From contig NC_014375.1 of assembly GCF_000144605.1 (NCBI RefSeq), positions 496,001 to 560,000 on the forward strand: a stretch of 64,000 bases of DNA. The letters are read 5' to 3'. The notes beneath the pieces are model-generated. The model saw only the letters and a program-made list of their open reading frames with translations. It ran no database searches and was not told the DNA's origin. The position numbers and the translations under genes were made by a program. The stretch's first letter is position 1. Every line of letters begins with the position of its first letter. The DNA comes from Brevundimonas subvibrioides ATCC 15264. GTDB taxonomy: Bacteria; Pseudomonadota; Alphaproteobacteria; Caulobacterales; Caulobacteraceae. This document shows positions 52,805-61,561 of the stretch, in pieces.

Positions 52805-52865
52805 GCTTTCGGGGCCCGGGTGGCGCGCATCTCCTCCCCATCGCTCCGCGACAGGGGGAGACTCT

Positions 52866-53279
52866 TCAGTCTTCGTTCGCCGCGGCGGGATCGATGGCCT
52901 CGTCGACCAGCCGGCGCCAGTGGGGGTCGGTGTCGTCGACCAGATCGACGTCGTCCAGCAGGGCGACCACGGCATCGCCGTCGGGCAGGATCAGGCCCAG
53001 CACCTCCATCGGCTCGCCGAAGGCCCCGGCATGGACCTCGGCCTGGACCGCGACCGCGCCCTGTTCGCCGTCCTCGTCCCACCAGATCACCGGCTGGGGC
53101 AGGTCCATGTCGAGCACGGCCGGGTCCTCGGAGTCGCCGAGGGCAAAGACGGCGCGGCGGGCCTGGACGTCGTCCAGCGTGGCGACGCGGCCGGTGAAGG
53201 CCACCAGGCGCGACCAGTCCTCGGCGTCGAAGCCGCCGCCGTCGGTGTCCGAATCGCCCTGGCCGTTCTGATCCTGCAT
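52866..53279 (-). CDS. Acidic hypothetical protein
   Basis: A 137-residue, strongly acidic cytoplasmic protein that I do not recognise. It has an N-terminal Asp/Gly-rich lead and a beta-rich core (RLVAFTGRVATLDDVQARRA, QPVIWWDEDGEQGAVAVQAE, PMEVLGLILPDGDAVVALLD). It has no signal peptide, membrane segment or catalytic motif. It is on the same strand as the phytase gene, 32 bases downstream of its stop. Confidence 0.7.
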   Translation of the reverse strand: MQDQNGQGDSDTDGGGFDAEDWSRLVAFTGRVATLDDVQARRAVFALGDSEDPAVLDMDLPQPVIWWDEDGEQGAVAVQAEVHAGAFGEPMEVLGLILPDGDAVVALLDDVDLVDDTDPHWRRLVDEAIDPAAANED

Positions 53280-53311
53280 GGCGACAGACTAGCGGCCGCG
53301 GACGCGCCGGA

Positions 53312-54412
53312 TCAATCGATCGCGAGCGCCGCCCTGATGTCGCGCCAGTCGATGTATTTGAAGTTCTGGTTGCCCACGTCGTTGACGTCGTCCTGGACCA
53401 CGACGAGGCCGTTGGGGAAGGGACCGATCGGTCTGCTCCAGGCCGCCAGACCGTCCGTGCCGGTCACGCCGTCGATCGCCCCGTCCTTGACCACGAACCG
53501 CCCGACATAGACGGGGGCCGCGCCGTCGATCCGCCAGACCGGGAAGGTCGAGTCGCCCTGGCTGGACCCGATCAGATAGCGGGCGTCGCCGTCGGTGATC
53601 GTGGTCAGGCCCTCGGCGTCGGCGACCAGGACGCCCGGTGCGATCGGCTGGACCAGGGTGCGGGCATCGCCCGAGCCGGCACCGAGGCCGTAGCGCCACA
53701 GGCCGACGTTCTCCTCCGTCAGATACAGGGCATCGGTGGCGGGGTCGGCGGCGCAGCCCTCGGAGATCGAGCCGATCTCGAACCGGCGCACCTCGCGCGA
53801 GACGGGGGTGCCGTCGGCCCCGACCGTCACCACGAACTGGCGCACCTCGCCCTCGTGCCCGACCAGGACGGCATGCACCTCGGTGCCGATACGCGCGAAA
53901 CAGAAGCCGTACGGCTCGACCACATCGGTGGTGATCGCGCCCCAGGGGCGGATACCGTTGTCGCCGGTCCCGGCCGGATCGAACAGAAAGAGCGACACGC
54001 CCGTCTTGCCCGGCGTCCGGTCGCTGGCCCCCAGCAGCAGTTGCGGCCGGCCCGCGACGGTCAGACCCTCGACCGCGTCGACGTTGTTCAGCAGGCCCTC
54101 GGGCAGGAACTGCAGGACGGCCCCGTCGAGCCCATAGACATAGAGGCCCGCCTTCTTGTCGGTGCCGACCACGATGCCGGGCGTCGACACGCCACCGACC
54201 ACCACCGGGCGGGGGCCCGCCCAGACGACGGGGTCGTCCGCCGCGTCCTCGCCGACCTCGCCGACGGAGGGGGTCTCTGCGGTCGCGAAGACGGCTGCGC
54301 CCGCGCCGACGACGCCGTCGCCCTCGCCCCGGAAGTCGACCTCGTGCATCGCGCAGCCTGCCAGGGCGAGCGGCACCAGCAGAGGCAGGAGGCGGGTCAG
54401 CGAACGAGACAT
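53312..54412 (-). CDS. Beta-propeller phytase lipoprotein
   Basis: Releases phosphate from phytate outside the cytoplasm. The 366-residue precursor has a lipoprotein signal ending LALAGCAM. The propeller reads DPVVWAGPRPVVVGGVSTPG, VGTDKKAGLYVYGLDG, EPYGFCFARIG, SEGCAADPATDALYLTEENV, ADAEGLTTI, SSQGDSTFPVWRIDG and GTDGLAAWSRPIGPFPNGLV. Acidic residues in these loops bind calcium in 3-phytases. The start ATG 54412 has CCGGAG upstream. It is divergent from a TonB receptor, which suggests linked phosphate acquisition. Confidence 0.92.
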   Translation of the reverse strand: MSRSLTRLLPLLVPLALAGCAMHEVDFRGEGDGVVGAGAAVFATAETPSVGEVGEDAADDPVVWAGPRPVVVGGVSTPGIVVGTDKKAGLYVYGLDGAVLQFLPEGLLNNVDAVEGLTVAGRPQLLLGASDRTPGKTGVSLFLFDPAGTGDNGIRPWGAITTDVVEPYGFCFARIGTEVHAVLVGHEGEVRQFVVTVGADGTPVSREVRRFEIGSISEGCAADPATDALYLTEENVGLWRYGLGAGSGDARTLVQPIAPGVLVADAEGLTTITDGDARYLIGSSQGDSTFPVWRIDGAAPVYVGRFVVKDGAIDGVTGTDGLAAWSRPIGPFPNGLVVVQDDVNDVGNQNFKYIDWRDIRAALAID

Positions 54413-54644
54413 GGCGGGCTCCGGAGGGGGCGTGGCGGGGCGTCGTGAACACGGCTTGCCCCGGGCCGTCAAGCCGGCGGACGTACGGCGTTATCCCGAT
54501 TGATCCGGGTCAGGACGGATCGTCGAAAAACCCATGCAAACCTGCGGTTTCTTCGTCGCAAATCCGTCAAGGCAGCTTTGCCGTAGCCGCGTAAGGGCGC
54601 CCGATCGGCGGACCGCAAATGTGGACGCCATGGGGGATATCATC

Positions 54645-56870
54645 ATGCGCAAGTCCATCCTGCTGCTCGGAGCAGCGTTCCTTCCGTGCATCCTGGCCGA
54701 CGTCGCCGTGGCCCAGGACGCCCCGCAGACGCCCACGTCGGCGCTCGCGGAGGTCATCGTCACCGGACGGCCCGTGTTCCGCAACCGGACCGACGACGTC
54801 GTGCCGACCCTGTCCTATGACCTCGAGTATTTTCAGCGCTTCGAGCCGCTGACGGTCGGCGACGCCCTGCGTCGCGTGCCGAGCGTGACCTTCCTGTCCG
54901 ACGTGCTGGAATCCGATGGCGTGCGGCTGCGCGGACTCGACGCCGGCTACACCCAGATCCTGATCAACGGCGAGCGCGTGCCCGGCGGCGGCGACGACCG
55001 GTCGTTCTTCGTGGACCGTATTCCCGCCGAGCTGATCGAGCGCGTCGAGGTCGTCCGTTCGTCCTCGGCCAACCGGTCCGGCGATGCGGTGGCCGGCGCC
55101 ATCAATATCGTGCTGCGTGACGCCTATACGCTGGACGGCGGCTACATCCGGGGCGGGGCGATCCTGTTCCCCGACGACGAGGTGGGCGGCACCTTCGGTG
55201 CGGTCTACGGCGGCCAGGCCCTCGGCGGGCGGCTGCTGGTCGGGGCCAGCGTCCAGGACCGGCGCAATCCCAAGGACAAGTACAGCCAGCGCTTCGATCG
55301 TCCGGGCGGCACGCTCGACAATACCGAGGTCCAGACCGACGTCCGCAGCGGCACGGACTATTCGTTCAACGCGGACTATCAGGTCGATGTCGGTGGCGGT
55401 GAACTGAGCCTGTCGGGCGTCTTCGTGCGCACCGAGCGGCTGCAGGACGAGGACTCGATCGAGTATCGCGGCGGACGCGAACAGAACGCCGATCTGCTGA
55501 CCATCAACGATAACAACGTGGACATCGAGACCGACAACCTGTCGCTGCGCGGTCGCTACGAGATCGACATGCTGGGCGGCGAGACGCGCTTCAAGCTCGG
55601 CTATGCCAGCTTCGACGACCACCAGTCCGAGTTCGAGAACGAGGCCGAGTACCTCCGCGACGCCATCGCCTTCCCCGACGAGGACCGGTTCACCGCCGAT
55701 TTCGAGATCCGCGATCTGCAGGACGAGGAATGGTCGGGCGCCCTGGAACATACCCGCCCCCTGAATGAGACGACCGAGATCGAGTTCGGCGTCCAGGCCG
55801 TGCAGAAGGACCGCGAGTCGATCACCGACCTCGCGACCCGCATCCGCTTCACCGTGCCCAACACCCCGGCTCCGCGCCCGGTCCAGCCGGCGTTCGTATT
55901 CACCCAGGGCACCTATGCCATCGAGGAAACCCGGATCGATCCCTATGTCATGCTGTCGGGCGAAACCGGGGCCCTGAAATGGGAAGCGGGTCTGCGCTAC
56001 GAAACCACCGACACCACCATCGCCGGGATCGACAACGACTATGCCGAGCTGCTGCCCTCGGCCAGCCTGCGCTACACCCTGAACGACACCGACCGCCTGA
56101 TCGTCTCGGCCGGTCGCACCATCCGCCGGCCCAAGTTCAATGACCTGGCGCCGGGCACGCTGGAAGAGGAGCGCGGCGACAACGACTTCCGTGGCAACCC
56201 GCTGCTGGAACCGGAAACGGCGTGGGGGGCCGATGTCGGCATCGAACGTCGCCTCGGGCTCGACGGGGTCGTCGGGCTGAACGTCTTCTACCGCGACGTC
56301 ACCAACCTGATCGAAGACGTCAACACGGGCCTGCAGGGTTCGGGCGGCGCCGGCACCTTCATCGAGTCGATCGACAATGTCGGCGACGGACAGGTCTACG
56401 GGGTCGAGTTCGACCTTTCGACGTCGCTGACCTTCGCCGGGATGGAGAACACGGGCGTGTTCCTGAATGCCTCGTGGCTCGACAGCAAGGTCGAGGACGT
56501 TCTCGGCGAACGCCGGTTCAACGACCAGTCCGACTATGTCGTGAACGTCGGCTTCACGCACGACATCCCGACCTGGCAGGCCGCCTTCGGCGCAACCTAT
56601 CGCAAGCAGGGCGATGCCTTCGGTCGCGTCTATGCCGAGGAGGTCACGACAAGCTACGGCGCCGACCTGGAAGTCTTCCTCGAGAAGCGGCTGTTCGACA
56701 ACGCCGTGGTGCGCCTGACGGCCATCAACCTGCTGGACAGCGCCAAGGACGAGGTGTTCGACAAGTTCGCCGATCAGGACGACCAGATCGCCCGCAACTA
56801 TGACGAATACGAGCTGGAAACCGAGACGGCCGGACCGGTCGTCCAGCTGGTGATGCGTCTGGCCTTCTGA
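54645..56870 (+). CDS. TonB-dependent outer-membrane receptor
   Basis: A 741-residue receptor. Signal peptide (cleaved near DVAVAQD), then a TonB box-like TSALAEVIVTGRPVF. The plug domain has LRRVPSVTFLSDVLESDGVR, LRGLDAGYTQILINGERV and the end ERVEVVRSSSANRSGDAVAG. The 22-strand barrel (from about residue 165) ends in the aromatic VVQLVMRLAF. It has no fused phytase or FecA-type extension. The ligand is not evident; the divergent phytase suggests an inositol phosphate or its metal complex. A terminator follows. Confidence 0.93.
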   Translation: MRKSILLLGAAFLPCILADVAVAQDAPQTPTSALAEVIVTGRPVFRNRTDDVVPTLSYDLEYFQRFEPLTVGDALRRVPSVTFLSDVLESDGVRLRGLDAGYTQILINGERVPGGGDDRSFFVDRIPAELIERVEVVRSSSANRSGDAVAGAINIVLRDAYTLDGGYIRGGAILFPDDEVGGTFGAVYGGQALGGRLLVGASVQDRRNPKDKYSQRFDRPGGTLDNTEVQTDVRSGTDYSFNADYQVDVGGGELSLSGVFVRTERLQDEDSIEYRGGREQNADLLTINDNNVDIETDNLSLRGRYEIDMLGGETRFKLGYASFDDHQSEFENEAEYLRDAIAFPDEDRFTADFEIRDLQDEEWSGALEHTRPLNETTEIEFGVQAVQKDRESITDLATRIRFTVPNTPAPRPVQPAFVFTQGTYAIEETRIDPYVMLSGETGALKWEAGLRYETTDTTIAGIDNDYAELLPSASLRYTLNDTDRLIVSAGRTIRRPKFNDLAPGTLEEERGDNDFRGNPLLEPETAWGADVGIERRLGLDGVVGLNVFYRDVTNLIEDVNTGLQGSGGAGTFIESIDNVGDGQVYGVEFDLSTSLTFAGMENTGVFLNASWLDSKVEDVLGERRFNDQSDYVVNVGFTHDIPTWQAAFGATYRKQGDAFGRVYAEEVTTSYGADLEVFLEKRLFDNAVVRLTAINLLDSAKDEVFDKFADQDDQIARNYDEYELETETAGPVVQLVMRLAF

Positions 56871-56891
56871 TCCGACGCCTGACGAAACCGA

Positions 56892-56921
56892 GGGGCCGGT
56901 GGCGACGCCGGCCCCTTTTTT
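56892..56921 (+). terminator. Rho-independent terminator after the TonB receptor
   Basis: GGGGCCGG at 56892-56899 pairs with CCGGCCCC at 56908-56915 around eight bases, followed by TTTTTT. Confidence 0.92.
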
Positions 56922-57057
56922 CGTGTCCGCGACCCCGCCGGATCGCGCAGATGCGACTGGACCGGATGCCCGGTCCGGCCTAACCGCAAAGCTGGCCCGG
57001 GCCTTGCGCGGTTCGCGTCACAGGCGCTTTTTCAGTGCCAGATTGGGATGAAGCGGG

Positions 57058-58899
57058 ATGTTTCTGGAAGGCGAGGTCGACTGGGTTCTGGTGCTGGGTC
57101 TGGTCGCGGCGGTGACCTCGATCCTGGCCGTCACGGCCGTGGTCTATGCCTTCACCCACCGAACCCGCCACGTCTCGACCGCCGACGAACTGGGGGCGGT
57201 GTCCCGGGCGCGCGAGGCGGCGGAGACGCGCCTGTACGAGACCCTGAACGCCATCCCGGTCGCCATCGTCCAGACCGACCGCGGGGGCAAGTTCGTCTTC
57301 GCCAACCGCGCCGCGCACCAGCTGATGGGCCGCCGGGACGCCGAGCTGATCGGGCTGCGGTTCCACTCGGCGACCTGGGGCATCACCTATCCCGACGGCC
57401 GTCCGGTGCCGCCCGACCTGCTGCCCAGCGCGCGGGCGCTGCGGGGCCAGACGGTCAAGGGCTTCCAGCACATCCTGGCCAATCCGGCGACGCGCCGGAA
57501 GATGCTGGTCTCGGTCACGGCCATGCCGATCGAGGATTCGCTGGGCCAGATCATCGGCTCCACCGCCGCCATCGTGGAGACGGAGGGGCTGACGACGCCG
57601 GACGCCCTGCCGGTCGAGACGGCGCCCGCCCCGAACGGCACCGACGACCTGACGCGGCGCGTGTTCGAGGCCGCCGCCAGCGCCCTGGTGGTCGTCGCGG
57701 CCAATGGCGTGATCCGCGAGGCCAATCCCATGGCCCTGTCCCTGTTCGGCCGGGACGCGGGCGTGATCGGCACCGATTTCGCCGATCAGTTCCTGGGCGA
57801 AACAGAGCGGGTCGAGGGTCGCCAGACCCTGCGCGCGGCCCTGGCCGCCACGCCCGGCGAGGCCGATCCGATCGAATCCCGCTTCGGTGGCGAGCGCGGC
57901 GTGACCTGGCGCATCCTGCCCCTGTCGGCACCGGGCGAAGCCGTCGACGCCCTGCTGCTGGCCGGCACGCCGGGGGCTGCCCCCGCGGTTGAGGTTCCGG
58001 TCGAAGCCCCGGTGGTGGAGCCCGAGGCCCACGCTGCAGACGATGCCGTCGCCCTGGCCCGGGCGGCCGAAGCCGCAGCGGTCGCGCGGGAGGCCGCGCT
58101 GGCGCGGACGCTGGACCAGGTCCAGGCCGAGCTGCAGGCCGCGCACGACGCGGCCGCATCAGCCGCGGCGCGGGCCCGGGCCGAGGTCGCCGAGCGGAAC
58201 GAGGCGGCGCACCGGCTGGAAAGCGTCGGTCGCCTGACCGGCGGCGTGGCCCAGGATTTCAATGCGCTTCTGGCCGTCATGACCAGCGCGCTCGACATGA
58301 TGCTGAAGACCGCCGACGACCCGGCCCGCGTGCGTCGTCTGGGTCAGGCCGCGCTGATCGCCGGCCAGCGGGGCGAGGCCCTGACGCGCCGCCTGTCGGC
58401 GTTCTCGGCCGGCGAGGCGGCCCAGGGCCAGGTTCTGGATCCGGGCGTCCTGGTCCGGGGACTGGAGACCCGGCTGCGGACGCTGGCCGGTCCGGGGATC
58501 GACCTGATGATCGAGGCCCCGGAGCGGGAGACGCCCGTCCTGCTGGACCCGGTGGCCTTCGACGCGACGGTGACGGGGCTGGTGCGCAATGCGGCCGAGG
58601 CGATGGACGGGGCGGGATCGATCGCGGTGCGGCTGGAGCCCGGCGTGGACGGCGGCATTCGGCTGTCGGTGCGCGATACGGGGCCGGGTCTGACCCCGGC
58701 GACCGCCCAGCGCGCGCTGGAACCCTTCTTCACCACCCGCGTCGGAGCCCAGGGGCTGGGTCTGACCCAGGCGCATGCGTTCGCGCGGCAGTGGGGCGGC
58801 ACCCTGACCCTGACCGGTGCCGAGGGCCAGGGTGCCGAGGCCGTGCTGACCCTGCCCGGCGTGGTCGCGGAGCAACGCCTCGCGGATTCCGCCGCCTGA
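57058..58899 (+). CDS. Membrane histidine-kinase-like protein lacking the phospho-histidine
   Basis: A 613-residue protein. One N-terminal helix (about residues 9-29), two PAS domains (about 58-175 and 200-305), and a long Ala/Glu coiled coil (about 330-385) precede the kinase-like core. The phospho-acceptor box reads RLTGGVAQDFNALLAVMTSA, where CckA-like kinases have GGxAHDFNNLL. Gln399 (codon 58252-58254) replaces His. The HATPase motifs remain (RNAAEAMDG; DTGPGLTPAT; GLGLTQAHAFA). ATP may still bind. It could be a scaffold or a dead kinase that pairs with another protein. Confidence 0.85.
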   Translation: MFLEGEVDWVLVLGLVAAVTSILAVTAVVYAFTHRTRHVSTADELGAVSRAREAAETRLYETLNAIPVAIVQTDRGGKFVFANRAAHQLMGRRDAELIGLRFHSATWGITYPDGRPVPPDLLPSARALRGQTVKGFQHILANPATRRKMLVSVTAMPIEDSLGQIIGSTAAIVETEGLTTPDALPVETAPAPNGTDDLTRRVFEAAASALVVVAANGVIREANPMALSLFGRDAGVIGTDFADQFLGETERVEGRQTLRAALAATPGEADPIESRFGGERGVTWRILPLSAPGEAVDALLLAGTPGAAPAVEVPVEAPVVEPEAHAADDAVALARAAEAAAVAREAALARTLDQVQAELQAAHDAAASAAARARAEVAERNEAAHRLESVGRLTGGVAQDFNALLAVMTSALDMMLKTADDPARVRRLGQAALIAGQRGEALTRRLSAFSAGEAAQGQVLDPGVLVRGLETRLRTLAGPGIDLMIEAPERETPVLLDPVAFDATVTGLVRNAAEAMDGAGSIAVRLEPGVDGGIRLSVRDTGPGLTPATAQRALEPFFTTRVGAQGLGLTQAHAFARQWGGTLTLTGAEGQGAEAVLTLPGVVAEQRLADSAA

Positions 58900-58963
58900 G
58901 CGAGTCGCTCACCGACCGGTGTTCGTGCTAAGGCGTTAACCCTGATCTTCAGCGGGGGCGCTT

Positions 58964-59455
58964 ATGGTTTGGGGACTGAGGATATGTCTGTGCGCGCTCG
59001 TGCTGGCCTATGCGGCCTGGCTGGGCTGGCCGATGGTCGAGGCCCTGTCTTCCGGCCAGACGGTGGCGCAGGTCCGGGAGGCGCTGGCCCCGGACGGGTC
59101 GCGCCAGGCCATGGCGCTGGCCGCCCTGCTGCTGGCGACGATCGCCCTCTATGGACTGGGCGGCCTCGCGACGGCGGCGGGCCTGACCTGGGCACCGGGC
59201 CTGTTCTTCGCGGGCTTCGCCGGCGAGATCGGTCTGCGCCTCGCGGCCGAGGGCGGCGTGCCGTCGCCCGCCCTGGACCTCGCCGCGCGAGCCGAACAGG
59301 CGCTTCGGCCGTTCGGCGTGCTGGTCGACACCACGCCGCTCAGCCTGGCGACGCTGCTGGTATCGGGGCTCTGCATCATGGCCACGGGCGTCTGGCGCGG
59401 CCAGAGCGGCGAGGCCCTGACCCGCGTCTGGACCGGGCTGCCGCCCCGGGCCTGA
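58964..59455 (+). CDS. Membrane protein, first of a related pair
   Basis: A 163-residue inner-membrane protein with four hydrophobic segments. It opens with a helix ending YAAWLGWPMVEAL. A second pair of helices has ALAALLLATIALYGLGGLAT and APGLFFAGFAGEIGLRLA, and a last helix is near the C-terminus. It resembles the next gene in this order and in the motif YA(A/G)WL(G/A)WP, so the two are likely an old duplication. No known family. It lies between the kinase-like gene and lpdA. Confidence 0.7.
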   Translation: MVWGLRICLCALVLAYAAWLGWPMVEALSSGQTVAQVREALAPDGSRQAMALAALLLATIALYGLGGLATAAGLTWAPGLFFAGFAGEIGLRLAAEGGVPSPALDLAARAEQALRPFGVLVDTTPLSLATLLVSGLCIMATGVWRGQSGEALTRVWTGLPPRA

Positions 59456-59498
59456 CGGCCTTGCGATCGCGCATCCCTTTGGCCGCAGGCAGGTCCTC

Positions 59499-60002
59499 AT
59501 GAAGGTCTTTCGCTTCGTTCTGATGCTGGCGGTGATCGGCTATGCCGGATGGCTGGCGTGGCCGTTCCTGTCGCCCTTTCTGGAGGGTGCGCCGATCGAC
59601 GTCGCCATCGAGCGGGCCCGGGCGATGGTCGAGGCCGGAGGCGGCCTCCCGCAGGCGGCCCTGTGGATCGGCGCGGTGCTGCTCTATGTCGTTGCGGCCT
59701 TCCTGCTCGGGGCGGGCAATCCCCGGGCCGCGGCGGCCTATTTCCTGGGCTTCATCGCCGATGCCGTGCTGAGGCTGGCCATCGACCGGTCGAACGGATC
59801 GCAGAACGCCTCGATCGCGGCGGACAGTTCCATGGCCGGCGGCGAGATGGCCCGGCGATCCGCCGAGGTCGTGGCCCCGGGCGGCCTGCCGGTCGATCCG
59901 ACCTGGCTGATCCTTGGCGTGCTGCTTGCGGTCGGGGTTCTGGTCGTCATCCTCTCGCGCCGGAGGGTACGACGCCGGGGCCAGGGACAGCTCGCGGCCT
60001 GA
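59499..60002 (+). CDS. Membrane protein, second of a related pair
   Basis: A 167-residue inner-membrane protein. The first helix ends GYAGWLAWPFLSPFLEG, the middle helices read ALWIGAVLLYVVAAFLLGAG and AAYFLGFIADAVLRLAID, and the final helix is WLILGVLLAVGVLVVILSRR with a basic cytoplasmic tail. The mid-part resembles the upstream gene (a strand ending GFxADAVLRLA against GFAGEIGLRLA). It sits directly before lpdA with no terminator between. Function unknown. Confidence 0.7.
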   Translation: MKVFRFVLMLAVIGYAGWLAWPFLSPFLEGAPIDVAIERARAMVEAGGGLPQAALWIGAVLLYVVAAFLLGAGNPRAAAAYFLGFIADAVLRLAIDRSNGSQNASIAADSSMAGGEMARRSAEVVAPGGLPVDPTWLILGVLLAVGVLVVILSRRRVRRRGQGQLAA

Positions 60003-60129
60003 AAAGCCCTCGCAGCCGGACCCGACCGTCCCCATATCGGGGTGCTCGACCGATACGTCTGTTGATTCTGGCGGGCCAGCCGCTACGACAGCGGCGCGTT
60101 CCCCGACCCCGCACGACCCAGAGGTTTCC

Positions 60130-61554
60130 ATGACCGACGCCGCCCCCGCCGCCTCCACCCCCGCATCCTATGACGTCGTCATCATCGGCGGCGGCCCCGG
60201 GGGTTACAACGCCGCGATCCGGGCCGGTCAGCTGGGCCTGAAGGTCGCCTGTATCGAGATGCGCGACACCCTGGGCGGGACCTGCCTGAACGTCGGCTGC
60301 ATGCCCTCCAAGGCCCTGCTGCACGCCTCGGAGCTGTTCGAGTCGGCCAACACCGAGTTCGCCAAGATCGGCATCGAGGTGACGCCCAAGCTGAACCTGC
60401 CGGTGATGATGAAGCAGAAGAGCGAGAGCGTGACGGCCCTGACGAAGGGCATCGAGTTCCTGTTCAAGAAGAACAAGGTCGACTGGATCAAGGGCAAGGG
60501 CCGGATCACCGGGCCCGGCACGGTCGAGGTCGAGGCCGCCGACGGCTCGAAGACGACGCTGACGGCCAAGAACATTGTCATCGCCACGGGCTCGGAACCC
60601 ACGCCCCTGCCGGGCGTCGAGTTCGTCGACGGCAAGGTGGTCGATTCCACCGGCGCGCTCAGCCTGCCGGCCGTGCCGAAGAAGCTGATCGTCGTCGGCG
60701 CCGGGATCATCGGCCTGGAGCTAGGCTCGGTCTGGCGTCGCCTGGGGGCCGAGGTGACGGTGGTCGAATATCTGCCGCGCATCACGCCGGGCATGGACTC
60801 GGATCTGGCGACGGCCTTCCAGCGCGCCCTGACCAAACAGGGCATGAGCTTCAAGCTGGGCTCCAAGGTCACCGGATCGAAGGTCACCGAGGCCGGCGTC
60901 GAACTGACCGTCGAGCCCGCGGCCGGCGGCGCGGCCGAGACCCTGACCGGCGACGTGGTGCTGGTCGCGATCGGCCGGCGTCCCTACACGGCCGGGCTGG
61001 GGCTGGAGACCGTGGGCGTCGAGACCGACAAGCGCGGTGTGATCGTCGGCGACCACTTCAAGGTCGCGGACGGCGTCTGGGTGATCGGCGACGTGACGAC
61101 CGGCCCGATGCTGGCCCACAAGGCGGAAGAGGACGCGGTCGCCGCCATCGAGCTGATCGCGGGCAAGGCCGGCCACGTCGACTACAATCTGGTGCCGAGC
61201 GTGGTCTACACCTTCCCAGAGGTCGCCTGGGTCGGGAAGACCGAGGACCAGCTGAAGGCCGACGGCGTGGCCTACAAGTCGGGCAAGTTCCCGTTCACCG
61301 CCAACTCCCGCGCCAAGATCAACCACGAGACCGACGGCTATGCCAAGGTCTTGGCCGACGCCACCACCGACCGCATCCTGGGCGTCCACATCATGGGTCC
61401 GCAGGCCGGCGAGATGATCGGCGAGGCCTGTGTGGCCATGGCCTTCGGCGGGGCGTCGGAAGATCTGGCCCGCACCTCCCACGCCCACCCGACCCGCTCC
61501 GAGGCCGTCAAACAGGCGGCCATGGGCGTCGAGGGCTGGACCATGCAGGCCTGA
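60130..61554 (+). CDS. lpdA: Dihydrolipoyl dehydrogenase
   Basis: The E3 component of 2-oxoacid dehydrogenase complexes: reoxidises lipoamide with NAD. It has 474 residues: FAD motif VVIIGGGPGGYNAAIRAGQL, redox disulphide GGTCLNVGCMPSKALLH, NAD motif LIVVGAGIIGLELGSVWRRL, GRRPYTAGLGLE, VWVIGDVTTGPMLAHKAEED and the C-terminal dimer interface with catalytic His-Glu in SHAHPTRSEAVKQAAM. No E1 or E2 gene lies nearby. The ATG at 60130 is chosen over a long upstream frame. Confidence 0.96.
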   Translation: MTDAAPAASTPASYDVVIIGGGPGGYNAAIRAGQLGLKVACIEMRDTLGGTCLNVGCMPSKALLHASELFESANTEFAKIGIEVTPKLNLPVMMKQKSESVTALTKGIEFLFKKNKVDWIKGKGRITGPGTVEVEAADGSKTTLTAKNIVIATGSEPTPLPGVEFVDGKVVDSTGALSLPAVPKKLIVVGAGIIGLELGSVWRRLGAEVTVVEYLPRITPGMDSDLATAFQRALTKQGMSFKLGSKVTGSKVTEAGVELTVEPAAGGAAETLTGDVVLVAIGRRPYTAGLGLETVGVETDKRGVIVGDHFKVADGVWVIGDVTTGPMLAHKAEEDAVAAIELIAGKAGHVDYNLVPSVVYTFPEVAWVGKTEDQLKADGVAYKSGKFPFTANSRAKINHETDGYAKVLADATTDRILGVHIMGPQAGEMIGEACVAMAFGGASEDLARTSHAHPTRSEAVKQAAMGVEGWTMQA

Positions 61555-61561
61555 TCAGCGG

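Noticed and set aside
54567-56561. A 664-codon open frame antisense to the TonB receptor
   Set aside because: It is a by-product of high GC: it mirrors the receptor codon by codon, has no start signal, and its translation has no domain, while the receptor frame has a signal peptide, plug and barrel.
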